A DNA stretch of 64,000 nt from Neptunicoccus cionae. GTDB lineage: Bacteria > Pseudomonadota > Alphaproteobacteria > Rhodobacterales > Rhodobacteraceae. The stretch lies in assembly GCF_014643735.1 (NCBI RefSeq), contig NZ_BMKA01000010.1, positions 1 through 64,000 of the forward strand, given 5' to 3'. Shown here piece after piece: positions 43,201 through 52,040 of this stretch (the stretch's first letter is position 1; the number at the start of each line of letters is the position of its first letter). The notes below the pieces were generated by a model that was not told where the DNA came from, searched no databases, and saw nothing but the letters and a program-made list of their open reading frames with translations. The position numbers and the translations under genes were made by a program.

Positions 43201-44009
43201 TGAGACGGAAGTTTCTGAGAGCGGCCTTGGCCACAACGCTTGGAATTGGCCTGCATCTGGGAGCCCTCTCCCCTGCCGCAGCGCAGGGCGTGCCCGTCGT
43301 CGACACCCAGAACATCGCGCAAAGCATCCAGCAGCTCCGGCAGATGATCGAAGACGAGATCCTGCAAAACGAGCAGCTGGTCCAGCTTCGCGAACAGCTG
43401 GCCACCCTCACGGATCAACTCGCGGAGCTGCAAAGAACCTATGAAGCGCTCACCCGCCTCGCCGAGCTTCCAGAAATCATCCGCACCGAGATGGAAGACG
43501 AACTCAATGGCCTGCTCGACCAGGAGTTCGGGGACATCCTCGCCACGATTGAGGCGATCAAGACTGGGGATTTCTCCGGCCTGTCCGGTTCTGGCGCAGG
43601 CGAGATCGAAACCCAGATGGACCGGGTGCTGGCCGACCTCGGCTTTGACGAGGACACGCTCTCGGAAATGGCCACCAGCGGCAATCCCGGGGCCAACCGT
43701 GTGGCCACGCAGGCAACAACCGGCGCGCTCGTCTCAGCCGCCGCCCAGAACAGCTACGAGGACGCCGGCCAATCGCTCGAGCGGGTCGACCGCCTTGTCG
43801 GACTCATCGACGACATGGACGAACTCAAGGAAAGCATCGATCTCAACACGCGCGTGACCGCGGAGCTCGCCATTGCGCTGGTCGCCATGTGGCAACTCGA
43901 AGCGATTCAAACCGTGGGCGATGGCACCGGCGGCGTGATCGATGCCGCCACCATCGCCGAGGAGCAGCGCTTCATGGATTTCACGCTGCCCGAGCTGCGG
44001 GCCGAGTGA
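43197..44009 (+). CDS. virB5: VirB5-like minor pilus protein
   Basis: A 270-residue secreted helical protein with a signal peptide (MMRRKFLRAALATTLGIGLH, cleavage near AAAQG), a coiled-coil stretch at residues 45 to 85 (QQLRQMIEDEILQNEQLVQLREQL in parts) and the C-terminal block ESIDLNTRVTAELAIALV with the terminal FMDFTLPEL. The place between a transglycosylase and virB8 is that of virB5, which sits at the pilus tip. It overlaps the preceding gene by 4 bp. The family call rests mainly on position and shape. Confidence 0.75.
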   Translation: MMRRKFLRAALATTLGIGLHLGALSPAAAQGVPVVDTQNIAQSIQQLRQMIEDEILQNEQLVQLREQLATLTDQLAELQRTYEALTRLAELPEIIRTEMEDELNGLLDQEFGDILATIEAIKTGDFSGLSGSGAGEIETQMDRVLADLGFDEDTLSEMATSGNPGANRVATQATTGALVSAAAQNSYEDAGQSLERVDRLVGLIDDMDELKESIDLNTRVTAELAIALVAMWQLEAIQTVGDGTGGVIDAATIAEEQRFMDFTLPELRAE

Positions 44010-44025
44010 GTGCGGGGTGTGACGC

Positions 44026-44679
44026 GTGGCGAGTGAACAAGAGATCATCGAGGAAGAGCTGGTCTACGGTGCCCTGCGCCGTGAACGGCTTTGGCAGCGT
44101 CTTGGCCTGATAGGCCTTGTCTTCGGCATCATCGGCTGTCTGAGCGCGGCAGCTGTCTCGATCCTCGATGTCAATCCGCCCCCCGTCGTTGTCCCCTATG
44201 ATCCCGCCACCGGCTTTGCACTCCCCGAAGCATCGGTGGGCGCTTCCTCGGTGACCGCCAACCAGGCGATCATCGAGGCGGAAGTGTTCCGCTATGTGAC
44301 CGACCGCGAGGTCTACAACCAGCTCGACAACGACCTGCGCATCCGCAGCGTCCTGCGCCGCTCTGACGGGGCTGCCGAGAGCGGGCTACGCCAGATCTGG
44401 AACAGCGCAAATGAAAACTATCCGCCGACCGTCTATGGCCCCAATGCCCGGCTCGACGTGGAAATCCTCAGCATCAACCGGATCGGCACCAACCGCGCCA
44501 CGGTGCGCCTGCGCAAGCGTCTGACCTCCATCAACGGCACCCAAACCGGGCTCTTCACCGCGACCCTTCTCTTCGAGTTCCGTCCCGAAACCCGTCGCTC
44601 CATCGACGAGGTCTGGACCAATCCATTTGGGTTTACCGTGCGCGAATATTCCATCCGCTCCGACAGATTGGAGAATTAG
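44026..44679 (+). CDS. virB8: VirB8-like inner-membrane protein
   Basis: A 217-residue bitopic protein. It starts with GTG after a GGGTGTGACGC stretch. A single membrane helix follows a short cytoplasmic segment (GLIGLVFGIIGCLSAAAVSIL, about residues 27 to 47), then a periplasmic NTF2-like domain (VTDREVYNQLDNDLRIRSVLRR and FGFTVREYSIRSDRLEN at the end). VirB8 nucleates the assembly of the core complex. Confidence 0.88.
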   Translation: MASEQEIIEEELVYGALRRERLWQRLGLIGLVFGIIGCLSAAAVSILDVNPPPVVVPYDPATGFALPEASVGASSVTANQAIIEAEVFRYVTDREVYNQLDNDLRIRSVLRRSDGAAESGLRQIWNSANENYPPTVYGPNARLDVEILSINRIGTNRATVRLRKRLTSINGTQTGLFTATLLFEFRPETRRSIDEVWTNPFGFTVREYSIRSDRLEN

Positions 44680-44680
44680 T

Positions 44681-45376
44681 TTGATCAATAAGTTCTTTGT
44701 TGCTGCCATATTTGTTTTGCTGCCCGGCCTTGCCTTTGCCGAAGCGATCCCGCGCGGTGGTCCAAATGACAGTCGTGTGCGGCTGGCCACCTACCAGGAA
44801 GGCCAGGTCTACCGCCTCAGCGTCTCGCTCACCCATGTCACCACCATCGAGTTTGGAGAGGGTGAAAGCATCCGCTCGATTATCGCGGGCGACACGGAAG
44901 GGTTTGAGATCGATGGCGTCCCCGGTGGTCAGGCATTCGCGATCAAGCCCGTCGCGCGCGGTGTCCATACCAATGTGACCGTCTACACGAACCGGCGCAG
45001 CTACTATTTCAACGTCGAGGAGGTCCGCAGCCCCACCTTCTATGTGGTGCAGTTCCGCTATCCTGACGACGCTGCGCGCCCGACCCGGGCCATCGCGGCC
45101 CAAGCGCCGAACTACAACTACGGTGCCAGCGCGCGGACCGAGTTCACACCAACCCGCATCTGGGATGACGGGACGTTCACGTATTTCGCCTTTCCAAGAA
45201 ACGCGCCTGTGCCCGCGATCTTCCGCTACGCGGGCGGCCGCGAGCGCACGGTCAACACGCAAACCCCTGAAGACGGCGTGATCCGCGTCAGCGGCGTAAA
45301 TCGCCAATGGGTCCTGCGACTTGGCGAAGAGGTGGTCTGCATCGAGGCGATCCCGCCCGCGGAGGCCACCTCATGA
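44681..45376 (+). CDS. virB9: VirB9-like outer-core protein
   Basis: A 231-residue periplasmic protein. A TTG at 44681, seven bases after GGAG, gives a clean signal peptide (MINKFFVAAIFVLLPGLAFA); an ATG at 44627 lies inside virB8. Family blocks include IRSIIAGDTEGFEIDG and the C-terminal RIWDDGTFTYFAFPRNAPVPAIFRY. It forms the outer-membrane core with VirB10. The stop overlaps virB10 by 4 bp. Confidence 0.9.
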   Translation: MINKFFVAAIFVLLPGLAFAEAIPRGGPNDSRVRLATYQEGQVYRLSVSLTHVTTIEFGEGESIRSIIAGDTEGFEIDGVPGGQAFAIKPVARGVHTNVTVYTNRRSYYFNVEEVRSPTFYVVQFRYPDDAARPTRAIAAQAPNYNYGASARTEFTPTRIWDDGTFTYFAFPRNAPVPAIFRYAGGRERTVNTQTPEDGVIRVSGVNRQWVLRLGEEVVCIEAIPPAEATS

Positions 45377-46752
45377 GCGATACCGGGAACACCGAGCTGG
45401 AAAAACGCCTCGCCGCCCTTGAGAAAGGCAGTGCCCGCGCCCCCACGGCGGCGCAGCGCCGGTCGCCCCTTCTCGCGCTGATCGTGGTCCTCCTCATCGG
45501 CGCGGGTAGTGCCCTGCTTTATCTCCTCTCACAGCCCGACGAAGAGGTAGCCTTGCCAACGGCCACCCCAGACGTCTTCCAAAACGAGGGGGACGGCTTT
45601 GGCGCCATCGAGACCTTGCCCCCGCCCGAGCCCGAGGTTGTTTTCGTCGCACCTGATCCGGTTGAGCCCAACACCGAGCTTCTGGCGCAGATCACCGCCC
45701 TGCAGGCTCAGATCGAGGAATTGCGCAACGCGCCCGAACCGGTCGTCGAGGAAGACACCGCCGCCGCAGAGGCGATCGACGCGCTGACCGCTCAGATCGC
45801 GGCGCTGCAAGCTGCCTCGGAAGCCGCACAGCAACGGTTCCAGGACGAACTGACGGCGCGGGATCGCAGCCTTGAGCAACTCCGCATGGATCTGGAACTG
45901 GCCCAACTCGAGGCCAGCCGACCCCAACCCGCCCCAGCGGGCCCCACGGAAGATGAGCTGCGCGCACGCGAGCAAGAGCGACTGCGCCGGGAGGAAGAAG
46001 CCCGGCGCATGGCCGAGCTGGAGCGCCGCGCCGCGGAGGAACGCGCCTTCCAGGAGCGGCGCATCGCCTCGCCCACCATCGCGTTTGGCGGTGCCTCCGG
46101 AGCGAATGAAACGGCTCTGACCGAACGCACTTTTGGCGAGGTGACGGATTTCGTGCTGAATGGTGCGTTGCCCTCCACCGTGACGCAGGCCCAGGTGATC
46201 GCCAATCCCTCCAACACGATTTTACAGGGCACCATGATCCAGGCCGTCATGGAAACCGCCCTCGACAGCTCCCTTCCCGGCCAGACCCGTGCCGTGGTGT
46301 CCGAGGATGTTTACAGCGTCGATGGCGCGCGCCTCCTAATCCCGCGCGGATCCCGTCTCATCGGGCGCTACCGCGCCGGCGTCGATATCGCGCAGCGCCG
46401 CGTCACGATCGCCTGGGACCGGATTATCCTGCCTGACAATCAGACCGTCCAGATCAGCTCCTTCGGGGGCGATGAACTGGGCCGTTCCGGTGTCACAGGT
46501 TTCGTGGACACGCGCTTTGCCGAGCGTTTCGGGTCGGCCGCCCTGATCTCGCTGATTTCGGCTGCACCCAGTGCCGCCGCCTCCGAGGTCCAGGATGAGA
46601 CTGCCGCCGACGCTCTCGAAGACGTTGGCGATGATCTGGCAGATGCCACGGACAGCGTCATAGGCGATTACCTCTCCATCGGCCCCGTCATCTATGTCGA
46701 CCAGGGCGCCCGCGTCACGGTCATGGTCGACCGCGATCTGGAGATATTCTGA
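45373..46752 (+). CDS. virB10: VirB10-like core scaffold protein
   Basis: A 459-residue protein spanning the envelope. One membrane helix lies at about 34 to 54 (LLALIVVLLIGAGSALLYLL), followed by an acidic, proline- and glutamine-rich coiled-coil region and the C-terminal TrbI/VirB10 domain (LLIPRGSRLIGRYRAGVDIAQRR, IVVDRDLEIF-like ending). The start at 45373 makes the ATGA overlap with virB9. Confidence 0.92.
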   Translation: MSDTGNTELEKRLAALEKGSARAPTAAQRRSPLLALIVVLLIGAGSALLYLLSQPDEEVALPTATPDVFQNEGDGFGAIETLPPPEPEVVFVAPDPVEPNTELLAQITALQAQIEELRNAPEPVVEEDTAAAEAIDALTAQIAALQAASEAAQQRFQDELTARDRSLEQLRMDLELAQLEASRPQPAPAGPTEDELRAREQERLRREEEARRMAELERRAAEERAFQERRIASPTIAFGGASGANETALTERTFGEVTDFVLNGALPSTVTQAQVIANPSNTILQGTMIQAVMETALDSSLPGQTRAVVSEDVYSVDGARLLIPRGSRLIGRYRAGVDIAQRRVTIAWDRIILPDNQTVQISSFGGDELGRSGVTGFVDTRFAERFGSAALISLISAAPSAAASEVQDETAADALEDVGDDLADATDSVIGDYLSIGPVIYVDQGARVTVMVDRDLEIF

Positions 46753-46756
46753 GCCC

Positions 46757-47743
46757 ATGTCGCTGAGCTATCTCGAAACCTCGCTCGACCGGATCGACGC
46801 CGCCGCCCGCGACGACGTCATCGAGATCTGCATCAACCCTGATGGCACCTGCTGGGGCGAATTCCAGGGTGATCACTTCATGCGCGCGCTGGACCAGAGG
46901 CTGACGGGCGTTCAGGTCAGGGACCTCGGCAACCAGATCGCGTCCTCTGCCAACACCACGATGAGCAAGGACCGCCCCATCGTCTCGGTCTCGATCACCT
47001 ATAAGGGGCGCCCGATCCGCGCACAGGTCATCACCCCGCCCGCCGTGCTCTCGGCCATGTCGATCAGCCTGAGGTTCTTCTCAAGCCTGCCACTCGAGGG
47101 CATTGCGCTCGATTTCCTCTACGGAAAAGAGCGCAAGCTTGAAGACCTGCGCGTGGAAAAGAAGCGCGCCTTGCGCGCTGTGGTGGCCGCGGGTTTGATT
47201 GATGATGCGCTTGCCTTCTGCGTCGAGAACAAACTCAACATGATCGTCTCGGGTGGCACCTCCACCGGCAAGACCGTAGCCGCGCGCAAGATCCTTTCTC
47301 ACGTGCTAGCCGAGGAACGCATCGTCACCATCGAAGAAGCCGCCGAGCTTCTGCCGACCCAGCCAAATGCCGTGACCCTCATCGCCAATCGCGATGCGGA
47401 ATTCCAGACCGCCGATGTGCTTCTCACCGCCACGCTGCGCATGCGCCCCGACCGGATCATCCTGGGCGAGGTCCGCGGCAAAGAGGCCATGACCTTTCTG
47501 GAAGCCATCAACACCGGCCATGGCGGCTCGATGACCACGCTGCATGCCGAAACCCCGCAATTGGCCGTGCAGCGCCTCGCGATTGCGGCCCTCAAGACCG
47601 AGATCCCGATGACCTATGCCGACATGATCCAATACATCGAGAATTCCATCGACGTGATCATCCAGGCCGGTCGCCATGACGGCAAACGCGGCATCACGGA
47701 ATTCTACCTCCCCGGCGCAACTGAGATTGGAGCTTCCCCATGA
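46757..47743 (+). CDS. virB11: VirB11-like traffic ATPase
   Basis: A 328-residue hexameric ATPase of the GspE/VirB11 class. Walker A is GGTSTGKT near residue 160, the Asp box precedes it, Walker B is RIILGEVRGKEAMTF, and the His box is GHGGSMTTLHAETP. The start at 46757 follows the virB10 stop by 4 bp. It switches the channel between pilus assembly and DNA export with VirB4 and VirD4. Confidence 0.93.
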   Translation: MSLSYLETSLDRIDAAARDDVIEICINPDGTCWGEFQGDHFMRALDQRLTGVQVRDLGNQIASSANTTMSKDRPIVSVSITYKGRPIRAQVITPPAVLSAMSISLRFFSSLPLEGIALDFLYGKERKLEDLRVEKKRALRAVVAAGLIDDALAFCVENKLNMIVSGGTSTGKTVAARKILSHVLAEERIVTIEEAAELLPTQPNAVTLIANRDAEFQTADVLLTATLRMRPDRIILGEVRGKEAMTFLEAINTGHGGSMTTLHAETPQLAVQRLAIAALKTEIPMTYADMIQYIENSIDVIIQAGRHDGKRGITEFYLPGATEIGASP

Positions 47744-47928
47744 AGACGTTTGAATACGATATCCTGTCCTTTCCGGTGAAGAAGCAAAAGGACTACGACG
47801 AGATGCGACGTGTCTTGAATCAGCGCGGCGCGGAAGGGTGGGAGGTCATCACCGCCGAAGTCGGCGATTACGGCTACACCACTTTCTTGAAGCGTGAGAC
47901 TGGTACAATGAAGGCGGCATCGGAATGA
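47740..47928 (+). CDS. DUF4177-like small protein
   Basis: A 62-residue protein with the DUF4177 pattern (FEYDILSF then NQRGAEGWEVITAE, GYTTFLKR). The fold is a small alpha/beta unit of unknown role. It overlaps virB11 and the next gene by 4 bp each and so is co-translated with the transfer genes. Confidence 0.75.
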   Translation: MKTFEYDILSFPVKKQKDYDEMRRVLNQRGAEGWEVITAEVGDYGYTTFLKRETGTMKAASE

Positions 47929-48329
47929 CACAGACTATTGCAGTCGCTGGCCTGCTCTTGATCTTTGGCACAACTGCTGGCGTAGCAGAGTGGAACCTGA
48001 TCCCAACGCTCGACAACCACCCAAATGTTTGCCCAGACCAACCACCCGAGCCGGAATGGATGCAGAACATCAATGTGCGCGAATCCTACAAGCGCCTTTT
48101 GATCCAACAGATATATCGGGCTCAAAGCATGGAGCGCGTCGTAGACTCGCAAAACTGCGACTGTCCCACACGGTATCCAACTTGGGAGGACGCCGTACGC
48201 TTCTACACCGAGCGCTATGCTTCATCTGAATACTGGGACGTTGTCGAAGCGACGTCCGAATACCGACGGCAGGCAAATGAACTGCGCCGCGCCGCCATGC
48301 CAATCTGCGTAGCAGCTGGCAACTGGTAG
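47925..48329 (+). CDS. small secreted protein within the VirB operon
   Basis: A 134-residue protein with a signal peptide (MTQTIAVAGLLLIFGTTAGVA). The mature part has four cysteines, two of them in the motif NCDCPTRYPTWEDA, and ends with CVAAGNW. I do not recognise a family. Its position between virB11 and virB6 suggests a periplasmic accessory or entry-exclusion role, which is only a guess. Confidence 0.7.
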   Translation: MTQTIAVAGLLLIFGTTAGVAEWNLIPTLDNHPNVCPDQPPEPEWMQNINVRESYKRLLIQQIYRAQSMERVVDSQNCDCPTRYPTWEDAVRFYTERYASSEYWDVVEATSEYRRQANELRRAAMPICVAAGNW

Positions 48330-48335
48330 CAATCC

Positions 48336-49415
48336 ATGAGTGTCGTCACCTACTTCGTGGAAACGTCCGAAGGGTATCTAGATACCGCTGCCGAAACTCA
48401 GTTTGGTGCGGTCGCAGCAACGGTCGGTACGTTGCTGGTTCTGGGCACAACACTAGTTGTCATTCTGGTCTTCATCAACATGATCTACCAGTATCGCGCC
48501 ATGGACGGCCGAACTGCCTTTTGGCTGGCCGTAAAGGTCGGACTGATAGGGGTCTTCGCGGCCAACTGGGTCCAGTTCAATGCGCTTGCCTCAGCAATAC
48601 TGAACGGAATCGACAGCATTGCCGGGGCCCTTGTGGCTTCTGTCGGCGGCGGATCACCTGGCCCGTCCGGTACCTTTGCAGAGGAATTTGACGAATTGAT
48701 TGCAGCGCTCGGGGACTATCTGAATGCTGCGGGGTCCGAGCTGAACTGGATGGCCGGTGCCTTGTTGGACACACTCGGGGTTCTGCTGCTCTCGATTCTT
48801 GGCGGGTTGGCGGCGTTCATTGTTGTGGCGTCCCGGCTCATGATCGCTCTGCTAATTGGCATTGCGCCAGTGATGATTTTCTTGACCCTGTTCGAGGTGA
48901 CCAAGGATTATTTCGCGCGCTGGTTATCCGCGTTCATTTCATTCGCGATGTATCCGATCGTCGTCGCCGGAGTGTTCGCGACGATCACGGGGGTCTCTCG
49001 GGCGCTTCTTGCCGAGCTTGGCGACCCGGAGGGAGCCTCGAACATAGGGGCCCTTATCCCATTTTTCATGATGGTGCTGATGGCAAAGGGTTTCATCATA
49101 GCAACGCCTTTCTTGGTTCGTGCGATTTCCGGAAACATCATGATGCCAGCGCTCTCTGCCGGGTTCGGTGGCAGCTATGCATTTGCCCGAGGGCTGGCAG
49201 GTAGCCAACAGGTTTACAACCGTTACGCCATCGGTGGTGCGACGGGGGCGGAATACGCAGCCCTGCGCGCGCGCCAATTCTTCGGTGTGCAAGCGTTGCC
49301 AAGCCGACCCAATACTGCCGGAGGACCAACTGCGGCTCGTCCGGGTGACGCAAACGGAACAGGTGCCCGAATGCTGGCACAGCTTTCAAGACTTGGTAGA
49401 TTGGGCAAGCGGTGA
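48336..49415 (+). CDS. virB6: VirB6/TrbL-like polytopic membrane protein
   Basis: A 359-residue protein with about six to seven hydrophobic segments and a hydrophilic C-terminal tail of some 70 residues. The central block (LLSILGGLAAFIVVASRLMIALLIGIAPVMIFLTLF in parts, then FEVTKDYFARWLSAFISFAMYPIVVAGVF) is that of TrbL/VirB6 proteins. It would form the inner-membrane part of the channel. It closes the VirB operon 6 bp after the preceding gene. Confidence 0.9.
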   Translation: MSVVTYFVETSEGYLDTAAETQFGAVAATVGTLLVLGTTLVVILVFINMIYQYRAMDGRTAFWLAVKVGLIGVFAANWVQFNALASAILNGIDSIAGALVASVGGGSPGPSGTFAEEFDELIAALGDYLNAAGSELNWMAGALLDTLGVLLLSILGGLAAFIVVASRLMIALLIGIAPVMIFLTLFEVTKDYFARWLSAFISFAMYPIVVAGVFATITGVSRALLAELGDPEGASNIGALIPFFMMVLMAKGFIIATPFLVRAISGNIMMPALSAGFGGSYAFARGLAGSQQVYNRYAIGGATGAEYAALRARQFFGVQALPSRPNTAGGPTAARPGDANGTGARMLAQLSRLGRLGKR

Positions 49416-49743
49416 CAGACCGGTGCTAAAAACTTGCCAAAACAGCAAAGGGTTTGCCTGGGGCTTTTGTCATAGCTAACTGCTTGATCCTTCTCGACGC
49501 AAGGCGAGCGGCCAGAAACGACATCGTGTGATTGCGGCGGTCGGTTTTCTCGGACCTGACAGGACCACAGGCGGATCAACATAATAGGGAAAATGTCAAG
49601 GTAGGGGTGGGCCGGCGTCAGCCCGTCGATCCCCTGCCCTACCTATGCTCAAAGCGAACTCGGCATAGACGTTGGGGTTGCGGGATTTCTATAGCTACTT
49701 CATTTCTATAAAATGAAGCTGACTTAAGCGACGAAAATCAACA
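49416..49743. other. intergenic region between VirB operon and accessory cargo
   Basis: This 328-bp stretch lies between two convergent genes. The only structure seen is an 8-bp inverted repeat, AGGTAGGG at 49599-49606 and CCCTACCT at 49637-49644, with a further GGGC/GCCC pair in the loop. It lacks a T-run, so a role as terminator is uncertain. No coding frame here looks genuine. Confidence 0.5.
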
Positions 49744-50628
49744 TTACCGGCCATACGCAAATCTAGGTGTCCAGCTTGCAACAAGCTTCTCTTCCTCATC
49801 CTCAACTTCATAGGGATCCTCGGGGAGCATGTCACTCGACAGGACTGTCAACGTATAGCCATAACTCCCCAGACCTACGATCTCTTCCTCAAGCGCAATC
49901 GTCTTCTCTCCACCAAACCATTCGGCCAGGCGCGTTGAACCACAGATGGACTTCCGATTTGAGATGTTTGCTGCCTCGGAATTGAAATTCCGCGTCGCAG
50001 TGTAGGGAAGGGGATCACCCTTCTTAAGAAAACGCAGGCGATCCAGTCGCTTGAAGCTTTCTGACATAAACCCGTAGGCAATCTGAGTGCCTTGGCTCAC
50101 AACAACAGCCATAGGATATGGCGCGCACTCGGCAGCTCGAATTGCTGCCGATGTAAGCGACGTTTCAGCTTCCCCTGCCAAGTGCAGAATTCCTTCAAGA
50201 CCAACCGACGCCCCGTAAAGGGCTTCGCGTGTAAGGCGCGTGGGCATAAGCAATCCTGATGCAAAATGATCAGCTTCTATCTCAATGGAATTGTGCCCCT
50301 GCGTGAATCCCGCCTTGGAAAAGTGAACCGGGGCTGTTTTCAGTATCTCTTCGGGATGTCCTTCAAGGAAATAGTGCCCAAGTTCATGCGCTACGGTGAA
50401 GCGCCGAAAGCCCTCACTGCGAATGTGAGTAGCATATATAATGCCAACACCATCATCGTTAAAAACAATGCAGCCACTCATGCCTTCACGGTCAGGCTTC
50501 TTTGCCTCTACTACAATGGCCTCATCTTCTGCTACCTTGAAAGGATCAATGGGAAGCGTCTCGAACCCGAACTGGCTTGCTACCTGTTCGCCTTTCAGTC
50601 GAGACATCTTGAGTCTGAACTTACTCAC
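49744..50628 (-). CDS. ImmA/IrrE-family metallopeptidase
   Basis: A 294-residue zinc protease with HELGH at residues 81-85 (FTVAHELGHYFLEGH) and the third-ligand region EIEADHFASGLLMP. It begins with GTG and overlaps the repressor gene by 4 bp. In ICEBs1 and several phages, ImmA-type proteases cut the neighbouring ImmR-type repressor after DNA damage and so start excision and transfer. The layout here fits that model. Confidence 0.88.
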   Translation of the reverse strand: MSKFRLKMSRLKGEQVASQFGFETLPIDPFKVAEDEAIVVEAKKPDREGMSGCIVFNDDGVGIIYATHIRSEGFRRFTVAHELGHYFLEGHPEEILKTAPVHFSKAGFTQGHNSIEIEADHFASGLLMPTRLTREALYGASVGLEGILHLAGEAETSLTSAAIRAAECAPYPMAVVVSQGTQIAYGFMSESFKRLDRLRFLKKGDPLPYTATRNFNSEAANISNRKSICGSTRLAEWFGGEKTIALEEEIVGLGSYGYTLTVLSSDMLPEDPYEVEDEEEKLVASWTPRFAYGR

Positions 50629-50966
50629 TTCTCGCGATCCTCCCGCCGCCTCGCAAGTGTGTCGATCATCAGTTGAATGCTTTCACGATCAGCATGATTT
50701 AGGCTCTCTTCATTCCTGAATGCTGTCGTAGACCCCTTGATGGTGTCCGCCCTGCCCAAGAGGTAGTCGGATGACACCTCAAGTGCTTTGGCCAGCGCGC
50801 GAATGTTAGCAAAGGACGGCTTCCGGCGGTTCGCTTCAAAGTGACCAATAGCAGCGGGCTGAAGGCCAGCTATCTTTGCAAGTTCTGTCTGGTTCAGTTC
50901 CCGTTGCTCGCGAGCGGTACGCAATCGGGCAGCAAAAACGCCGTCAGTTTCATCGGCAGTTGACAC
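50625..50966 (-). CDS. XRE-family repressor, ImmR-like
   Basis: A 113-residue regulator with a Cro/CI helix-turn-helix (LRTAREQRELNQTELAKIAGLQPAAIGHFEANRRKPS, about residues 16 to 52). The frame is open to 51107, but the palindromic operator at 50987 lies inside that extension, so the GTG at 50966 is preferred; no clear ribosome site precedes it, and a TATAAT lies only a few bases upstream, so it may be leaderless. It is the probable target of the protease encoded next. Confidence 0.8.
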   Translation of the reverse strand: MSTADETDGVFAARLRTAREQRELNQTELAKIAGLQPAAIGHFEANRRKPSFANIRALAKALEVSSDYLLGRADTIKGSTTAFRNEESLNHADRESIQLMIDTLARRREDREK

Positions 50967-50986
50967 TACGATTATAAATCCTATAT

Positions 50987-51062
50987 TATGACGATATCGT
51001 AGGAAGTCTTGTTGGGCCGTTTGGCCCTTTTCTTTGGCGGAATGTCCTACGTTTTCGTCATA
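50987..51062. promoter_or_regulatory. paired 17-bp operators between the repressor and the rightward cargo genes
   Basis: TATGACGATATCGTAGG at 50987-51003 and, on the other strand, TATGACGAAAACGTAGG at 51046-51062 differ only in the central three bases. The first contains the perfect palindrome ACGATATCGT. A partial third copy (ATCGTAG, minus strand) lies at about 50973. The sites lie between the start of the XRE repressor and the rightward gene at 51153, as expected for CI/ImmR operators. Confidence 0.6.
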
Positions 51063-51152
51063 AAAACTATAACGGACTGGGATTTTGGTCAAGAGAGAAT
51101 CGACCATTTCGGCAAAGTCCAGAGAGAAGAGGAAAGGAAGGAGGTGAACAAC

Positions 51153-51290
51153 ATGGCAAAATCGAACAGCGAAGTAACGAGCGCGAAGGCTGCATCGGCA
51201 GCTTCAAAAGTGCTCAGAAATCCGAAGTCCAGCCCGGCGGCAAAGACAGCGGCGGCTTCTGCGCTTACGCAGCGTCCGAACAAAAAATGA
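51153..51290 (+). CDS. 45-residue basic small protein
   Basis: A very short gene with an excellent ribosome site (GGAAGGAGGTGAACAAC). The product is rich in Ala, Ser and Lys (SAKAASAASKVLRNPKSSPAAKTAAASALTQRP in parts) and looks like a histone-tail-like or disordered peptide. It is the first gene rightward from the paired operators and is probably released when the repressor is cleaved. The function is unknown; small Ala/Lys-rich proteins of this type are common in Proteobacteria. Confidence 0.65.
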   Translation: MAKSNSEVTSAKAASAASKVLRNPKSSPAAKTAAASALTQRPNKK

Positions 51291-51386
51291 CTCTGAAAAA
51301 TTGGGGTGCCTGGTGATACCCGGCACTCCTCCAAACAGGGATGGCACAAGCCATACTGAAATTTTTCTTACCAAGGAGTGCCTCGA

Positions 51387-51650
51387 ATGGCCGACAGACA
51401 AGTAACCGCATCAGGAAAAGACAAGGACGGCGACATCACCAAGCTTTGCAAATCAGGCGAAGCATGGTCCCCGCGCCAGAAGACTGATGCGATCCGCGAT
51501 ATCGAAAACGGCACGCATACCTACTACGTCCAGCAGGCTGGCACGTCTCGTGTCAACATCACCGTGGTGAACGGAACGACCGGCAAATACCTTCGCTCGA
51601 CCGCCGATAAATCTTCGAGCAACAACTTGGACAATCTCCCTGATTGCTAA
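51387..51650 (+). CDS. DUF3892-like small protein (copy 1)
   Basis: An 87-residue protein; the ATG at 51387 follows ACCAAGGAGTGCC. It fits the DUF3892 pattern: a basic start, DAIRDIENGTHTYYV, then GKYLRSTADKSSSNNLDNLPDC. It shares this plan with the gene at 51753, so the two are tandem paralogues of moderate similarity. The family function is unknown. Confidence 0.7.
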   Translation: MADRQVTASGKDKDGDITKLCKSGEAWSPRQKTDAIRDIENGTHTYYVQQAGTSRVNITVVNGTTGKYLRSTADKSSSNNLDNLPDC

Positions 51651-51671
51651 GCCTATGACCCTACAACATCA

Positions 51672-51704
51672 GGGCTCGCAGATAGCATCTACCTCTGCGG
51701 GCCC
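51672..51704 (+). promoter_or_regulatory. hairpin between the two DUF3892 genes
   Basis: GGGCTCGCAGA at 51672-51682 pairs with TCTGCGGGCCC at 51694-51704 (one T-G pair) over an 11-nt loop. No T-run follows, so it may be an attenuator or an mRNA-processing hairpin rather than a full terminator. Confidence 0.5.
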
Positions 51705-51752
51705 GTTTCAACCCGGCGTCCTTGAATGTCATAAAAAGAAGGATATTACCTC

Positions 51753-52040
51753 ATGCCACAGGATCATCAGATCACCTGTATTATCCCAGACGGCGCGGAC
51801 TCTGACCGGCGTATTGACAGCATCGGTGGGGCCACTGGTTCCAAGAGTGGTGGTCCTTGGTGCATTAAGCTCGACGCTGCCATCAAAGGTATCGAAGACG
51901 GCACTTGGCGTTTTTGGACCAGCGTAAATGGCAACTCGGTTTGGGTCATCATCGCTACGCGGAACGGAAAGAAATACCTGAAAACCGAGGCCGATGGAGC
52001 CGAACCGAATAACCTCTTGAGTCTGCCGCACTGTAACTAG
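51753..52040 (+). CDS. DUF3892-like small protein (copy 2)
   Basis: A 95-residue protein after a GAAGGATATTACCTC site. The pattern RRIDSIGGATG, AAIKGIEDGTWRFW, GKKYLKTEADGAEPNNLLSLPHC is the DUF3892 one. It is the paralogue of the preceding gene. About 230 bp without a gene separate it from the DUF2235 hydrolase. Confidence 0.75.
   Translation: MPQDHQITCIIPDGADSDRRIDSIGGATGSKSGGPWCIKLDAAIKGIEDGTWRFWTSVNGNSVWVIIATRNGKKYLKTEADGAEPNNLLSLPHCN

Noticed and set aside
49599-49644. Inverted repeat AGGTAGGG/CCCTACCT as a terminator for the VirB operon
   Set aside because: No T-run follows and the loop is 30 nt, so it is only recorded as structure in the intergenic entry.
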